In this document: one piece after another, positions 42,402-51,970 of the stretch
How the letters are laid out: each line of letters starts with the position of its first letter
Numbering within the stretch: the stretch's first letter is position 1
Assembly (NCBI GenBank): GCA_016705325.1
Contig: JADIYJ010000006.1
Location: forward strand, 248,001 to 312,000
Source of the DNA: Pseudomonadota bacterium
Lineage (GTDB): Bacteria; Pseudomonadota; Gammaproteobacteria; Steroidobacterales; Steroidobacteraceae
Direction: 5' to 3'
Length of the DNA: 64,000 nucleotides
Notes under the pieces: generated by a model
Told to the model about the DNA's origin: nothing
Databases searched by the model: none
What the model saw: the letters and a program-made list of their open reading frames with translations, nothing else
Program-made: the position numbers and the translations under genes

Positions 42402-42694
42402 CAGTCCCCGCCAGACTTACTCCTGCGCCGCGCCAGCTCAGCGCGACCGCGAGCCTTGATCTCTTCAAAGACTTCATGGGTAAGTTCCGCCGACCGGCCT
42501 GCATCCAGGTCATCGATACCTTTCTGCACGTCGGCCTTGAGTTGCTCGAACCGGGCCGCCTGCTCCCGTTCGTGATCCTCGAGCAATCTGAGCGCCGCGC
42601 GGATCACCTCGCTGGCCGACGAGTACCGACCCGACCTGACGCGTTCCTGGACCATTTCTTCAAGCCGTGGGGTGAGCGAAACGTTCATAGCCAT
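42401..42694 (-). CDS. parD: ParD-type RHH antitoxin (copy A)
   Basis: 97 residues: AMNVSLTPRLEEMVQERVRS then GRYSSASEVIRAALRLLEDH, the ParD/CC2985 ribbon-helix-helix signature, and a helical toxin-binding tail. Start ATG 42694 chosen for its AGGTGG ribosome site; a start ten codons upstream also exists. Its toxin partner is deleted, so it may act as an orphan antitoxin against copy B. Confidence 0.85.
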   Translation of the reverse strand: MAMNVSLTPRLEEMVQERVRSGRYSSASEVIRAALRLLEDHEREQAARFEQLKADVQKGIDDLDAGRSAELTHEVFEEIKARGRAELARRRSKSGGD

Positions 42695-42718
42695 GGCGAC
42701 CACCTGCGCATCGAGTGA

Positions 42719-42743
42719 TGGCAAATTATGCTATTCTTTGCCA
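42719..42743. promoter_or_regulatory. parD operator-like inverted repeat (copy A)
   Basis: TGGCAAA-N11-TTTGCCA upstream of parD; the same element with one changed base is upstream of copy B. Likely autoregulatory site overlapping an AT-rich promoter (TTATGCTAT). Confidence 0.7.
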
Positions 42744-42786
42744 TTTCGACGCCGACAGCCCGATCCAGGTGTCCGGCACGCGCGCC

Positions 42787-44748
42787 CTACTCCGTCGTCA
42801 CGATTGCGAAGGTGCCCGGCGCCTTGTCGAACAGCGTGAAGAAGCGCACCAGGTCGATCTGGCTGCCATCGATCTCGAGGTCGTCGCTGAGCAGGGTGTC
42901 CTGGACGCCCGCCGTGCCGGTCATCATCTTGATGAAGATCGGCCTGGTCAGTGTCAGCGTCGCGTTGGCATCGGTCGCAGGGGCCGCCTTCTTGAAGTGC
43001 AGCACCGCGTTCTCGATCCACAGCACGTAGGACTCCTCGAGGTCGGTCAGTACCAGGTTGACCTTCAGGTTCTTGCCGTCGGCGGCGGGGCCGTCCAGCG
43101 CGGCCGCCATGGCTTCGAGGAAGCGCTCGATCGGTGTCTGCTGCAGCATGTCGATCACGAAGGAGCGATCGACGCCCTTCTTCGGCGGCCCTTCGCGCAG
43201 TTCCATCGCCGCCGTGAGGTAACTGTTGCGCCAGGTCGCGGCCTCGGCCATGTAGCCCAGCTGCTCGTAGGTGCGCGCGAGCAGTTCCTTTGCGCCCTTG
43301 TGCTCGGGGGCGCCGAAAACCGCCTGGTTCAGCAGCTCTGCTGCCCAGCGGTAGTCGCCCTGGTCGTAAGCCGTCTGTGCGGCGGCGACGGCCTTGTCCG
43401 CACCGCCGATCAGGTCGAGCCAGCGCTGGGCCGATTCCTGTGGCGGCAGCGGGTTGAGGTTGGCGGGATTGCCGTCGTAGGCGCCGAGATAGAACTGGTA
43501 GATGGCCTTGACGTTGTGGCGCAGGTCGCCGTAGTAGCCACGCGCGCCGAAAAAGGACGCCAGCGACGGCGGCAGCTTGACCAGCTCGGCGATCTCGCGC
43601 GGCGTGTGGCCGGCGTTGATCAGGCGCACGGTCTGGTCGTGCATGTACTTGTACACGTCGCGGTGCTTGCTGATGAAGTCGACGATGCGCGCGTTGCCCC
43701 ACACCGGCCAGTTGTGCTGGCCGAAATAGACCTCGGCGTCGCCCAGGTTGTCGATGGCTTCCTGCAGGTAGGTCGACCATTGCAGCGAGTCGCGCACATT
43801 GGCACCGCGCACCGGGAGCAGGTTGTGCATGGTCTGCGCCAGGTTCTCGGCGCCACCGTAGGCCTTCTTGTCCGGGATCGAGAACGTGAGCTCGGCCGGC
43901 GCCTCGGCGCCGGGGACGTTGTGGAACACGAAGCGCACGCCGTCGATCACCAGTTCCTGCTCGGGCGTGGTGATCAGCTGCGTGGGCATCAGCACGCCGA
44001 TCGCGCCGTAGACGGCGTTCTTGCCCAGGCCCGTGTCGACATTGCCCTGCGGCGAGCGCTCGAGGTTCTTGCCGAACTGGTACATCGAACGCCGCGCCAT
44101 GGCCGTGCCGACAAGGATGTTCTCGCTGGTCGCCTCTTCGATGAAGCCCGCGGGCGCGATGACCGGGATCTTGCGTTGGGCCACCTCCTGCGCCGAGGCG
44201 ATGCCCAGCGCGCCGCCAAAGTGGTCGGCGTGGCTGTGCGTGAAGACGATGCCCGACACCGGCTTGTCGCCCAGATGCTTGCGCGCAAATGCCAGCGCTG
44301 CGGAGGCACTCTCGCGTGCGGTGAGCGGGTCGACGACGATGAAGCCGGTCTTGCCTTCGATCAGCGTCATGTTGGCGATGTCGAAGCCGCGCAGCTGCCA
44401 GATGCCGTCGGTGACCTTGAACAGCCCGATCTGCGCATTCAGCACCGCGTGCCGCCACAGGCTCGGGTTGACGGTGGGTGGCGCCTTGCCGTCGACGAAC
44501 TTGTAGGCATCGAAGTCGATCAGCACCGTCGAGCCATCGGCCGACAGGATCTTGCCCTCCGGGCGCGCGATCAGGCCACGCCTGGCGTCCTCGAAATCCT
44601 GCGGGTCGTCGAGCTCGAGTTCGGCCGCCATCTGCTCGTTGGCCTGCAGCGTGGCCGGCATGGCGTCACCGGCGGTGCCGCCGACGCCGGTGTTCTGGCC
44701 GCACCCAGCCAACAAGACCAGCAGCGTGGCCAAAAGAAGTTTGTGCAT
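42787..44748 (-). CDS. class III alkyl/aryl sulfatase (SdsA/BDS1-type metallo-beta-lactamase fold)
   Basis: 653 residues. Lipoprotein signal with lipobox (LLVLLAGCGQN). The metallo-beta-lactamase fold carries the two-zinc motif FTHSHADHFGG near residue 171 and further metal ligands (SPQGNVDTG, EAPAELTF). A dimerisation domain (YLGAYDGNPANLNPLPP) and a C-terminal SCP2-like substrate-binding domain (NLVLTDLEESYVLWIENAVL) follow. The enzyme releases sulfate from alkyl sulfates such as detergents by C-O cleavage. Start 44748 set by the signal peptide. It lies between duplicated TA loci, unlike its surroundings in function, so likely acquired with them. Confidence 0.92.
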   Translation of the reverse strand: MHKLLLATLLVLLAGCGQNTGVGGTAGDAMPATLQANEQMAAELELDDPQDFEDARRGLIARPEGKILSADGSTVLIDFDAYKFVDGKAPPTVNPSLWRHAVLNAQIGLFKVTDGIWQLRGFDIANMTLIEGKTGFIVVDPLTARESASAALAFARKHLGDKPVSGIVFTHSHADHFGGALGIASAQEVAQRKIPVIAPAGFIEEATSENILVGTAMARRSMYQFGKNLERSPQGNVDTGLGKNAVYGAIGVLMPTQLITTPEQELVIDGVRFVFHNVPGAEAPAELTFSIPDKKAYGGAENLAQTMHNLLPVRGANVRDSLQWSTYLQEAIDNLGDAEVYFGQHNWPVWGNARIVDFISKHRDVYKYMHDQTVRLINAGHTPREIAELVKLPPSLASFFGARGYYGDLRHNVKAIYQFYLGAYDGNPANLNPLPPQESAQRWLDLIGGADKAVAAAQTAYDQGDYRWAAELLNQAVFGAPEHKGAKELLARTYEQLGYMAEAATWRNSYLTAAMELREGPPKKGVDRSFVIDMLQQTPIERFLEAMAAALDGPAADGKNLKVNLVLTDLEESYVLWIENAVLHFKKAAPATDANATLTLTRPIFIKMMTGTAGVQDTLLSDDLEIDGSQIDLVRFFTLFDKAPGTFAIVTTE

Positions 44749-44810
44749 CACTATTCCCCCTGACACGTTATTCGTACGACCGGCCGCGACCACGCCACCT
44801 TGGTTCTGCA

Positions 44811-44883
44811 CCCCCCAAAAGGGCGCGGGGGGCGCGCCCGCGCGCCGGCGGGCCCGCCCCCGGGGGGGGGGGCCGGGGGGGGG
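44811..44883. other. low-complexity G/C stretch, suspected sequence artefact
   Basis: C6, mixed G/C, then C5-G10-CC-G9 in intergenic DNA between the sulfatase and vapC genes. Nothing coding or regulatory can be read through it; likely sequencing error. Confidence 0.65.
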
Positions 44884-44911
44884 TCGCAATCTCCCCGTCG
44901 CCCTGCATCAA

Positions 44912-45322
44912 TCATCGCTTCGGAGTGATGAGTTCCACCGTCGGGAAATAGGTCGGATACCGCCCGACGTCCCGCGTCAGGATCGACAGGCCACGCACCG
45001 CCGCGTGTGCGCCGATGAAGAAGTCCGGCAGCACGTTACGCTTCACCGCCGATCGACTGCGCTGCCGGTAGCCGAGGTACACCTTGCCCGCCAGGAACAG
45101 CGCCTCGCGCGGAATCTCCTCGACCTCGAGCCCACCGTCCGTAACGACTGCCTCGAGCTCCTCAATGCGCGCAAACGCCATCGACAGCTCGGCATAGATC
45201 ACCGGATTGATGCAGATTGGCCCACGCAGGCTCGCGGCGTCGAGCTGACGCTGCGACCAGTCCGCCCAGGTCGGATCGTCCTCGACCACGTCCAGCAGGA
45301 CGTTGGTATCAACGAGAATCAC
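44912..45322 (-). CDS. vapC: PIN-domain toxin (VapC-type)
   Basis: 136 residues with PIN acidic positions: MILVDTNVLLDVVEDD, Glu in NPVIYAELSMAF, Asp in LPDFFIGAHAAVRG, Asp in LTRDVGRYPTYFP. Follows the AbrB-type antitoxin gene by 7 nt, the standard AbrB-VapC arrangement. Confidence 0.9.
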   Translation of the reverse strand: MILVDTNVLLDVVEDDPTWADWSQRQLDAASLRGPICINPVIYAELSMAFARIEELEAVVTDGGLEVEEIPREALFLAGKVYLGYRQRSRSAVKRNVLPDFFIGAHAAVRGLSILTRDVGRYPTYFPTVELITPKR

Positions 45323-45329
45323 GACGCCC

Positions 45330-45581
45330 TCACCGACCGCGGGTCAACGCCAGAATCTCCTCGGTCCGCATCTTTACCGTGGCCCGCCCGCGCAGCTTCG
45401 CAAAACGGCTCTTCGGTGCCGGCGCCGGCCGGCGCCCGCCACCGCGCGCCACCGGCCGCAGCACGACCTCCCCGGCGTCGGTGAGCTCGAAGGCAACCGC
45501 GGATCCGGCCACGATCCCGAGCCGATCCCGCACCTTCTTCGGAATCGTGACCTGGCCCTTGGAGGTGACGTTGTTTGCCAT
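45330..45581 (-). CDS. vapB: AbrB/SpoVT-type antitoxin (VapB)
   Basis: 83 residues. Swapped-hairpin AbrB domain: NVTSKGQVTIPKKVRDRLGI then AFELTDAGEVVLRPVA. Basic/Pro-rich linker and a C-terminal helix (TEEILALTRGR) for VapC binding. Own promoter region upstream includes AT-rich ACTTAAACAGTTAAGAG. Confidence 0.88.
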   Translation of the reverse strand: MANNVTSKGQVTIPKKVRDRLGIVAGSAVAFELTDAGEVVLRPVARGGGRRPAPAPKSRFAKLRGRATVKMRTEEILALTRGR

Positions 45582-45614
45582 GAAAGTAATACTTAAACAG
45601 TTAAGAGCATTACT

Positions 45615-45923
45615 TTAGCACCGGCGTGGGGTGCAGGCCAATGCAGCCGATCCATTGCCTGGAGGCCCTTTCGGGCGGAGCGCGCGACGCTGACTCTGTA
45701 GCCGGCCACTGGCCCGCTGCTTCGGTGCAGACTGGACCAACGTCTTAACCTTGGACAGGGACTCTCGTGGCTCGGCGCGTCGCTGCTGGGCGACGTAGGC
45801 ATCAAGGCTTCCCGGAGGACACCGTTGGGGGCAAGGTCTATCACCGGCGTTTGGGGGGGCCGCGCCGCGCGCCGGAACCGCCTGCCTGGGCCTTGGGGGG
45901 GGCTTGAGGGACCTGACGCTCAT
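45615..45923 (-). pseudogene. antitoxin-like gene, decayed copy B
   Basis: Homologous to 41962-42168: DAYVAQQRRAEPRESLSKVK and TLVQSAPKQR are preserved, but the N-terminal half is scrambled and G-enriched (runs of G7-G8 at 45855-45905 and C8 at 45937). Compared with copy A, many differing bases have become G or C, suggesting poor base calls rather than evolution. Confidence 0.6.
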
Positions 45924-45989
45924 GCGTACGGAGTATGGCCCCCCCCGCACTATTGCATGCGCAAAGCCCACTCCCTGCTTAGCTTAGCT

Positions 45990-46283
45990 TCACGACAACA
46001 GCCGCTCAAGGTCGCGCGCACCGTGCACCACTCGCACCAGCTCCACGCCGCCCATGATTGGCCGATAGACGATGACGTAGTCCCTCACTGGAAAGCTCCG
46101 GATCCCAGGGCCGAATTCACGACGAGCTTTCCCGATCAGTGGTTGCGTTGCCAGAATCTGCGTGGCGACGTCGAGATCGTCCATTAGGCGCTCGGCAGCG
46201 GAGACATTGTTTGCAGCAAGACCGACCCAGATCTCGAGCAGATCGTCTTCCGCCGCGGGGGAATGGACGATCCGTGCCATCAA
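45990..46283 (-). CDS. parE: ParE-type RelE-superfamily toxin (copy B)
   Basis: 97 residues, intact: ARIVHSPAAEDDLLEIWVGL, AERLMDDLDVATQILATQPL, REFGPGIRSFPVRDYVIVYR and VVHGARDLERLL. ParE toxins inhibit DNA gyrase. Starts within the parD stop (4-nt overlap). Confidence 0.9.
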   Translation of the reverse strand: MMARIVHSPAAEDDLLEIWVGLAANNVSAAERLMDDLDVATQILATQPLIGKARREFGPGIRSFPVRDYVIVYRPIMGGVELVRVVHGARDLERLLS

Positions 46284-46573
46284 CCCCCGCCAGACTTGCC
46301 CCTGCGCCGCGCCAGCTCAGCGCGACCGCGAGCTTTGATCTCTTCAAAAACTTCGTCGGTGAGCTCGCGCGACTGACCTGCATCTAACTGATCGATGCCT
46401 TTCTGCACGTCTGCCTTGAGTTGCTCGAACCGGGCCGCCTGCTCCCGTTCGTGATCCTCGAGCAGCCTCAAGGCCGCGCGGATCACCTCGCTGGCCGACG
46501 AGTACCGGCCCGACCGCACGTGTTCCTGCACCATTTCTTCAAGCCTTGGGGTAAGCGAAACGTTCATAGCCAT
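46280..46573 (-). CDS. parD: ParD-type RHH antitoxin (copy B)
   Basis: 97 residues, nearly identical to copy A at 42401-42694. RHH motif AMNVSLTPRLEEMVQEHVRS, GRYSSASEVIRAALRLLEDH, and a toxin-binding helix with several substitutions near the C-terminus (GIDQLDAGQSRELTDEVFEE). Start chosen by AGGTGG ribosome site. Confidence 0.9.
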   Translation of the reverse strand: MAMNVSLTPRLEEMVQEHVRSGRYSSASEVIRAALRLLEDHEREQAARFEQLKADVQKGIDQLDAGQSRELTDEVFEEIKARGRAELARRRGKSGGG

Positions 46574-46597
46574 GGCGACCACCTGTGCATCGAGTGA

Positions 46598-46622
46598 TGG
46601 CAAATTATGCCATTCTTTGCCG
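46598..46622. promoter_or_regulatory. parD operator-like inverted repeat (copy B)
   Basis: TGGCAAA-N11-TTTGCCG, the counterpart of the element at 42719-42743 with the last base changed, in the same position relative to parD. Confidence 0.65.
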
Positions 46623-46769
46623 TCTCACAGCCGACCTGGCGAACGCCATGCTGCCTAGCGCTCGCCACGCGATCCAACCGAATTCCTTCCCGGAACTGGC
46701 AGAAATGAAAGCTCATCCCACGAGCCTTCCCTGCCCCACACTAAGTTAATGAAAAATAAGCACTACTGA

Positions 46770-49700
46770 ATGCAGCGCCTGGGCCCGCAACTGCTCCTCT
46801 CCGCCACCGACCTCGTGAACTTCCACGAGTGCGGGCACCTGACCGCGCTCGACGACCAGGCGCTCAAGGCCCGCGTGACCAAGCCCGACCAGCACACCGA
46901 GCTGCTCTTCAAGCGGGGCAACGAGTTCGAGGCTGTGTACCTGGCCGACCTGAAACACGAAGTGGAAGGTACCGGCGGCACCGTCGTGGAAATCGAGAAG
47001 ACACCCGGCAACCCAGCCGGGTCGGCCGCGCAGACCCTCCTCGCCCTTCAGTCCGGCGCCGACCTCATTTACCAGGCCACCTTCCTGGACGGCGACCTTG
47101 TGGGCCACGCGGACTTCCTGCGCAAGGTGCCGCGACCCTCCGCGCTCGGCGACTACAGCTACGAAGTCATCGACACCAAGCTCGGCCGGACGCCTAAGGC
47201 CGGGTACGTGCTGCAGCTCGCGTTCTAGGGCGACCTGCTGGCCCGGGTGCAGCAGCTCGACCCGCACGCGATGCACGTGGTACTCGGCACGCGCGAGCAG
47301 GTGACGTTCACGTGCAACGAGTACTCACGGTACTTCCGCCGGCTGCTTGGTCGATTCAGGAACACGATCAACGACCGGGCAACCGCCGATCCCACCGGAC
47401 CCAAACCCTGCGCCAAGTGCCCGCAGTGCCACTGGCAGGACCACTGCAAAGCGCAGCTTGCCGCCGAGGACAGCCTGCACCAGGTCGCCAACATCCGCGC
47501 GAGCCAGGTGCAGAAGCTCGAAGCCGCTGGCATCCAAACACTTCAACAACTCGCGCAGCTCGAACCCACGCACACCGTGCCGCACCTGGCCGCGGAATCG
47601 TTCGCCAGGCTGCGCGACCAGGCCGCGATGCAGCAGCTGGGTCGCGACACGGGCAAGCCGCAGTTCAAGCTCATCGAGGGGCCCACCGGCATTCCGCCCG
47701 GGCTGCTGCAGCTGCCGGACCCCGACGACGGCGACGTCTACTTCGACATGGAAGGCGACCCGCTCTACGGCGACGACGGGCTCGAGTACCTGTTCGGCGT
47801 GTGGTACCGCGAAAACCGCGCCTTCGAGTTCAAAGGATTCTGGGCGCACGACCGCGCGCAGGAAAAGCACGCGTTCGAGTCCTTCATGGACTGGCTCGAG
47901 GCCCGCATGGACAAGCACCGCCACATGCGCGTCTACCACTACGCCGCCTACGAGGACGCCGCGCTCAAGAAGCTCGCTGCGCGCCACGCCACGCGCGAGG
48001 CGTTCCTCGACCGGCTGCTGCGCGAAAAGCGGCTGGTGGACCTGTACCGCGTCACGCGCGAATCGATCCGGGCCTCGACCTCGTCGTACTCGATCAAGGA
48101 CATCGAGACGTTCTACCGCGGCAAGCGCAGCAATGAGGTGCAGACCGCCGGCGCCAGCACCGTCTACTACGAGCGCTACCTGGAGACCGGTGACAAGGCG
48201 CTGCTCGAGAAGATCGAGCGCTACAACCAGGACGACGTCGAGTCAACGCAGCAGTTGCACGAGTGGCTGTGGAGCATGTTCCCGGAAGACATCCTGCGCA
48301 GCGGCGGCACAAGCGACACGACTGCGGCGGGATCGCTGCCGCCCTTCAACCCGCCCTCGCCGAAGCTGCAGGCCTACCTCGACCGGGTCGATGCAGTGCG
48401 CAGCGCACTGCTTGCACGGCCGTCCGCGGCCCGAACGCTGATGGCCGACCTGCTCGAGTTTCACCGCCGGGCCGAGAAGCCGCAGTGGTGGGACGTGTTC
48501 GCGCGCGCCGAGCTGCCGTTCGACGACCTGCTCGACAGCGTGGACGCGATCGCGGGCCTGGTGCGCGTGCCGGGCAGCACGGTGGACGAGTACGAGTACC
48601 CCGAGCAGGAGATCAAGTTCGACGCGGGCAAGCAGGCCGTCTGGCTCGAGCACCCCGCGGGCGTGAAGGTGACGCTGCTCGAAGTGGACGAGGACCGGCG
48701 CCGCGTGCGTCTCTCGGTGGCCAGCAAGCATCGGCCCCTGCCGGAGCGCCTGAGCCTGGGACAGGCCGGGCCCATCAATTCCGAGGTGCTGAAAGAAGCC
48801 CTGCTCCGCGTCGGCCAGAGCGTGGCCGATGGCGATCATCGCTACCGCGCGCTCCAGGCCTTCTTCGAGAAGCAGATTCCGCGCCTAACGGGTCGCATGC
48901 CTGGCGAGCCGATCGTCAGCGACCCCAGCGCACCGTTGGCACAGACCATCGATGCCGTGCGCCGCCTCGACGGCAGTTACCTGTTCATCCAGGGGCCGCC
49001 CGGCGCGGGCAAGACGTACACCGGCTCGCACGTATCGCCGCGCTGCTCGCGGACGGCAAGCGCGTGGCTGTCTCGTCCAACAGCCACAAGGCCATCAACA
49101 ACCTGCTCGAGGCCGTCGAGGAAGTACTGATCGAGAACGGACAGAAGCAAGTGCGGGCCGGCAAGAAGGCGACCGCGCTGGACGAGGGCAGTTACCTCAA
49201 CGGCCAGCTGATCCTGGACGTGGACAACACCCAGGGCGCGTTGCACCCGGACTGGCAGCTGATGGGCGGCACCGCGTGGCTGTTCTCCGACCCCGGCGCC
49301 GACCAGCAGTTCGACTACCTGTTCGTGGACGAGGCCGGCCAGGTGTCCGTGGCCAACCTCGCCGCCATCGGCACCTGTGCGAAGAACATCGTGCTGCTGG
49401 GCGACCAGATGCAGCTGGGCCAGCCGATCCAGGGCACGCACCCCGGGCGCTCGGGCGAATCGACGCTGGAATACCTGCTGGACGGGCTCGCGACCGTGCC
49501 GCCCGACCGCGGCATCTTCCTGCCCACCACGTGGCGCATGTGTCCCGACGTGTGCCGGTTCATCTCGGAGGCCGTGTACGACGGGCGCCTGGAACCCGAA
49601 CCGAAGAACGCGAACCAGACCATGGTGCTGGGCGCCAAGCCGCACCCTGCCCTGCAGCCCACGGGCGTGGTGTTCTGGCCGATGGACCACGCCGGCTGCG

Positions 49701-50143
49701 CACAGAAGTCGACGGAGGAAGCGCAGGAGATCGAGCGGATCTACCAGAGCCTGCTCAAGCAGGCCTCGTGGATCGATCGCGAAGGCGTGAAGCGGCGCAT
49801 TACACCCGACGACATACTAGTAGTAGCCCACTACAACCTGCAGGTGAAGCTGCTGCAGCGGACGTTGCCGGCGAATGCGCGCGTGGGCACGGTGGACAAG
49901 TTCCAGGGCCAGGAAGCGGCGGTGTCGATCGTGTCGATGACAACCTCGAGCGAGGAGGACCTGCCGAGGCACCTGGAGTTTCTGTTCAGCAAGAATCGTC
50001 TGAACGTGGCGATCTCGAAGGCGCGGTGCCTGAGTATCGTCGTCGCGAATCCCAGGCTGTTGGATGTCAGGTGTAAGACGCCGGGGGAGATCGCGTTGGT
50101 GAATACGTTGTGTTGGGCGGCGGATCCATACCGCGCCTCCTAA
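46770..50143 (+). pseudogene. TM0106-type RecB-like nuclease fused to SF1 helicase, amber codon and frameshift
   Basis: About 1,125 codons. The N-terminal RecB-like nuclease domain (SATDLVNFHECGHLTALD, YEVIDTKLGRTPKAGYVLQL) breaks at TAG 47226-47228, which falls exactly where the RecB QhXXY motif (QLAFY) needs its Tyr. The frame then continues with a zinc-type KCPQCHWQDHC, an RNase H-like part (DVYFDMEGDPLYGDDGLEYL) and the helicase Walker A GPPGAGKTYTG. A 1-nt loss at about 49017-49035 shifts the frame. Downstream are DYLFVDEAGQVS, LLGDQMQLGQP, TWRMCPDV, DKFQGQEAAV and NVAISKAR (motifs II, III, IV-VI). A DNA-processing or defence role is typical of these proteins; as written it is dead. Confidence 0.85.
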
Positions 50144-50231
50144 AGAACGTTTTTGCGGAACACCGCACTGTGCGAACCCACAATCGACAGACACACTCCA
50201 ACCACTCGACCCGCCAGGAGGCAAGGTCTCG

Positions 50232-51161
50232 ATGGCTGCAGTGCTGAAGCCACCAATTCTTTCCGTGTATGACCCACTTGCGGATGGGGAAGGAAGCATC
50301 GACCCGCTTGGATTGGCGGCCACCTACGAGCGTCTCGCGGACATCATTCTGCCGGGCATAACCGTCCGTATGGGGCGACCTCGTTTCCTGACGGCGTTGG
50401 CGGTAGGTACGTATGTCTGCTCTGAGTTCGGCAAAGACGAACTGGCAAGCGACGAGGTCACGCCGCCCTACCTTGTTTTCGAATGGTGGGTCATCGAAGC
50501 ATTCACCCGCGCAGCCGACGAATTAGAGGAATACGGCCGTATCCCGGGGATGCAGAAAGCGCAGGCCTGTGTACGCAACGGCCGAGCCCTGAGCGCGCCC
50601 GCCTACCTGAAGACTCCGACCGTGTTCGGATTCACGGGCATATTTCGAAGACTGGCCCGTCACACACAGATTCTGACGACCGACGGCTTGCTTGACGAGT
50701 CCGGCCATCGACTTGTCGAAACATGGGCAAGAGACCAAGGCCTCGATGGGTTCGTGTATGGACGCGAAGGAGGCGGAGCTCGCTTCCGCGACGACCTGCG
50801 GAAAGCAGTCTCTCAGGGTCTTAAGGAAGCGCACACGTCACAGCGACCGGGTACGTTTTGGCAGTCGGTGGCCAGGAATCTCGACCCTGCGAAGCCCGGT
50901 CGCGCCGAACGCAAGCTCCTCCTCGACTTGATCTCTAATCGATCGGGGCCGTCAGACGACGTCAAGTTCATTATCGAAGCGATGCGCAAGCGCAAGACCC
51001 GGCTGGATTGGGCGGATGAGGCGGACTTCTACAAATCGCTTCATAAGACCGCACCCACGAGCCTGAAGCCATCACTGATGGCAATCGATGCTTATGAGGC
51101 CTTCTGTCGACCACTAACCGATGCCTTTTGTGAACGGTGGTCCGAACCTGCGTCATTCTGA
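50232..51161 (+). CDS. unknown protein, 3' end replaced by IS21-type element
   Basis: 309 residues, soluble, mixed alpha/beta (DPLGLAATYERLADIILPGI, GRPRFLTALAVGTYVCSEFG, PYLVFEWWVIEAFTRAADEL, KPSLMAIDAYEAFCRPLTDA). No family that I can name and no catalytic motif seen. Codon use is less GC-extreme than its neighbours. The IS21-type left inverted repeat begins at 51129, so the last ten or so codons and the TGA come from the element; the native C-terminus is lost or altered. Same strand as, and 88 nt after, the nuclease/helicase gene, and colinear with the HIT/HNH genes beyond the element. A defence function is only inferred from these neighbours. Confidence 0.6.
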   Translation: MAAVLKPPILSVYDPLADGEGSIDPLGLAATYERLADIILPGITVRMGRPRFLTALAVGTYVCSEFGKDELASDEVTPPYLVFEWWVIEAFTRAADELEEYGRIPGMQKAQACVRNGRALSAPAYLKTPTVFGFTGIFRRLARHTQILTTDGLLDESGHRLVETWARDQGLDGFVYGREGGGARFRDDLRKAVSQGLKEAHTSQRPGTFWQSVARNLDPAKPGRAERKLLLDLISNRSGPSDDVKFIIEAMRKRKTRLDWADEADFYKSLHKTAPTSLKPSLMAIDAYEAFCRPLTDAFCERWSEPASF

Positions 51162-51472
51162 GGATGGGCGCACTTTGGTCGATCCCGCGCTGGGGTGCGT
51201 TGCCGCTGATTGATGTCGCTTGGGACCGTTCGGTCTCGGGCTCTTTATCTCCCGATCCCACGCTGTGCAGTCGGCCGCCGCAACGCGGCGGCAGACGCCG
51301 ATGGGCTTTGCTCGGGTGTCGATGGGATCGCTGCGAGCGGTGACGCCGGCGTGCTCGGCGGCGCTCGCGTGCGTGTCGGCTATGCTCGCTCCGACAAGCA
51401 GAGAGACGAAGGCCCGGGACTCGATTTGCCGTCAGCCCGGGCCTTCCATGCGCAGCGCCCGTAGAAGGCAGT

Positions 51473-51946
51473 GTGCAGGCCCTTTATGCCTGCCGAGCCG
51501 GGCGCTGTCCAGTGCTTGGGGAGGGGCATTGGGCGTGCTCGGGGGAGCCGAGCTATCGGCTCTACAACTGTGCGCGCTGTGCCGTGCAGGTTCGGATCTG
51601 CCGGCGCTGCGATCACGGCAATGTGTACTGCGCCGCAGCGTGCGCGGCTGCGCCGGCGCGAGTGCGCCCGGCGGGCGAGCGCGCGCTATCAACGCACCCG
51701 TCGCGGCGCGCACCGCCACGCCGCCCGGCAGCGGGCTTACCGCGAGCGTGTGCGCAGCAAAGTGACGCATCAGGGATCCCCGGCGTGGTGCTTCGGTGCA
51801 TCGTCTCCGGCACCGCAATCAAGCAGGGGAAGTACACCGATGTGTCATGCCACGACGATCCCGCGCTCGGGCAGCGCTGCGCGTTCTGTCGCGCCCCGCT
51901 GCCGCGATGGACGCGGATCCGCGCCGGGCCCTGGGGCCGCTGGTGA
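51473..51946 (+). pseudogene. Cys-rich accessory protein of the IS21-type element, frameshifted
   Basis: The first frame has paired Cys motifs NCARCAVQVRICRRCDHGN then VYCAAAC, like a small zinc-binding protein. Another frame then carries RRRECARRASARYQRTRRG with AHRHAARQRAYRERVRSKVT, and the first frame returns with RCAFCRAPLPRW near the end. Two compensating indels (about 51640 and 51770) therefore break one gene. Similar Cys-rich frames accompany istA in some IS21 relatives; function unknown. Confidence 0.45.
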
Positions 51947-51970
51947 GCGGTCGCCGTCGGGCTCGTCATC

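Larger units (their letters stand above)
41955..42743. repeat. direct repeat copy A (antitoxin-like gene plus parDE)
   Basis: This block resembles 45670-46622 throughout, at very roughly 80% identity or better by eye: antitoxin-like gene, toxin, antitoxin and operator in the same order and strand. Copy A has lost about 145 bp inside parE. The two copies bracket the alkylsulfatase and abrB-vapC genes. Confidence 0.8.
45670..46622. repeat. direct repeat copy B (antitoxin-like remnant plus parDE)
   Basis: Second copy of the block at 41955-42743, same orientation, with intact parDE. Recombination between the copies would excise or duplicate the 3-kb sulfatase/vapBC segment. Confidence 0.8.

Noticed and set aside
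38162..46622. Chromosomal integron cassette array
   Set aside because: TA genes are abundant but lie in both orientations, no attC-like imperfect palindromes were recognised between genes and no intI is present.
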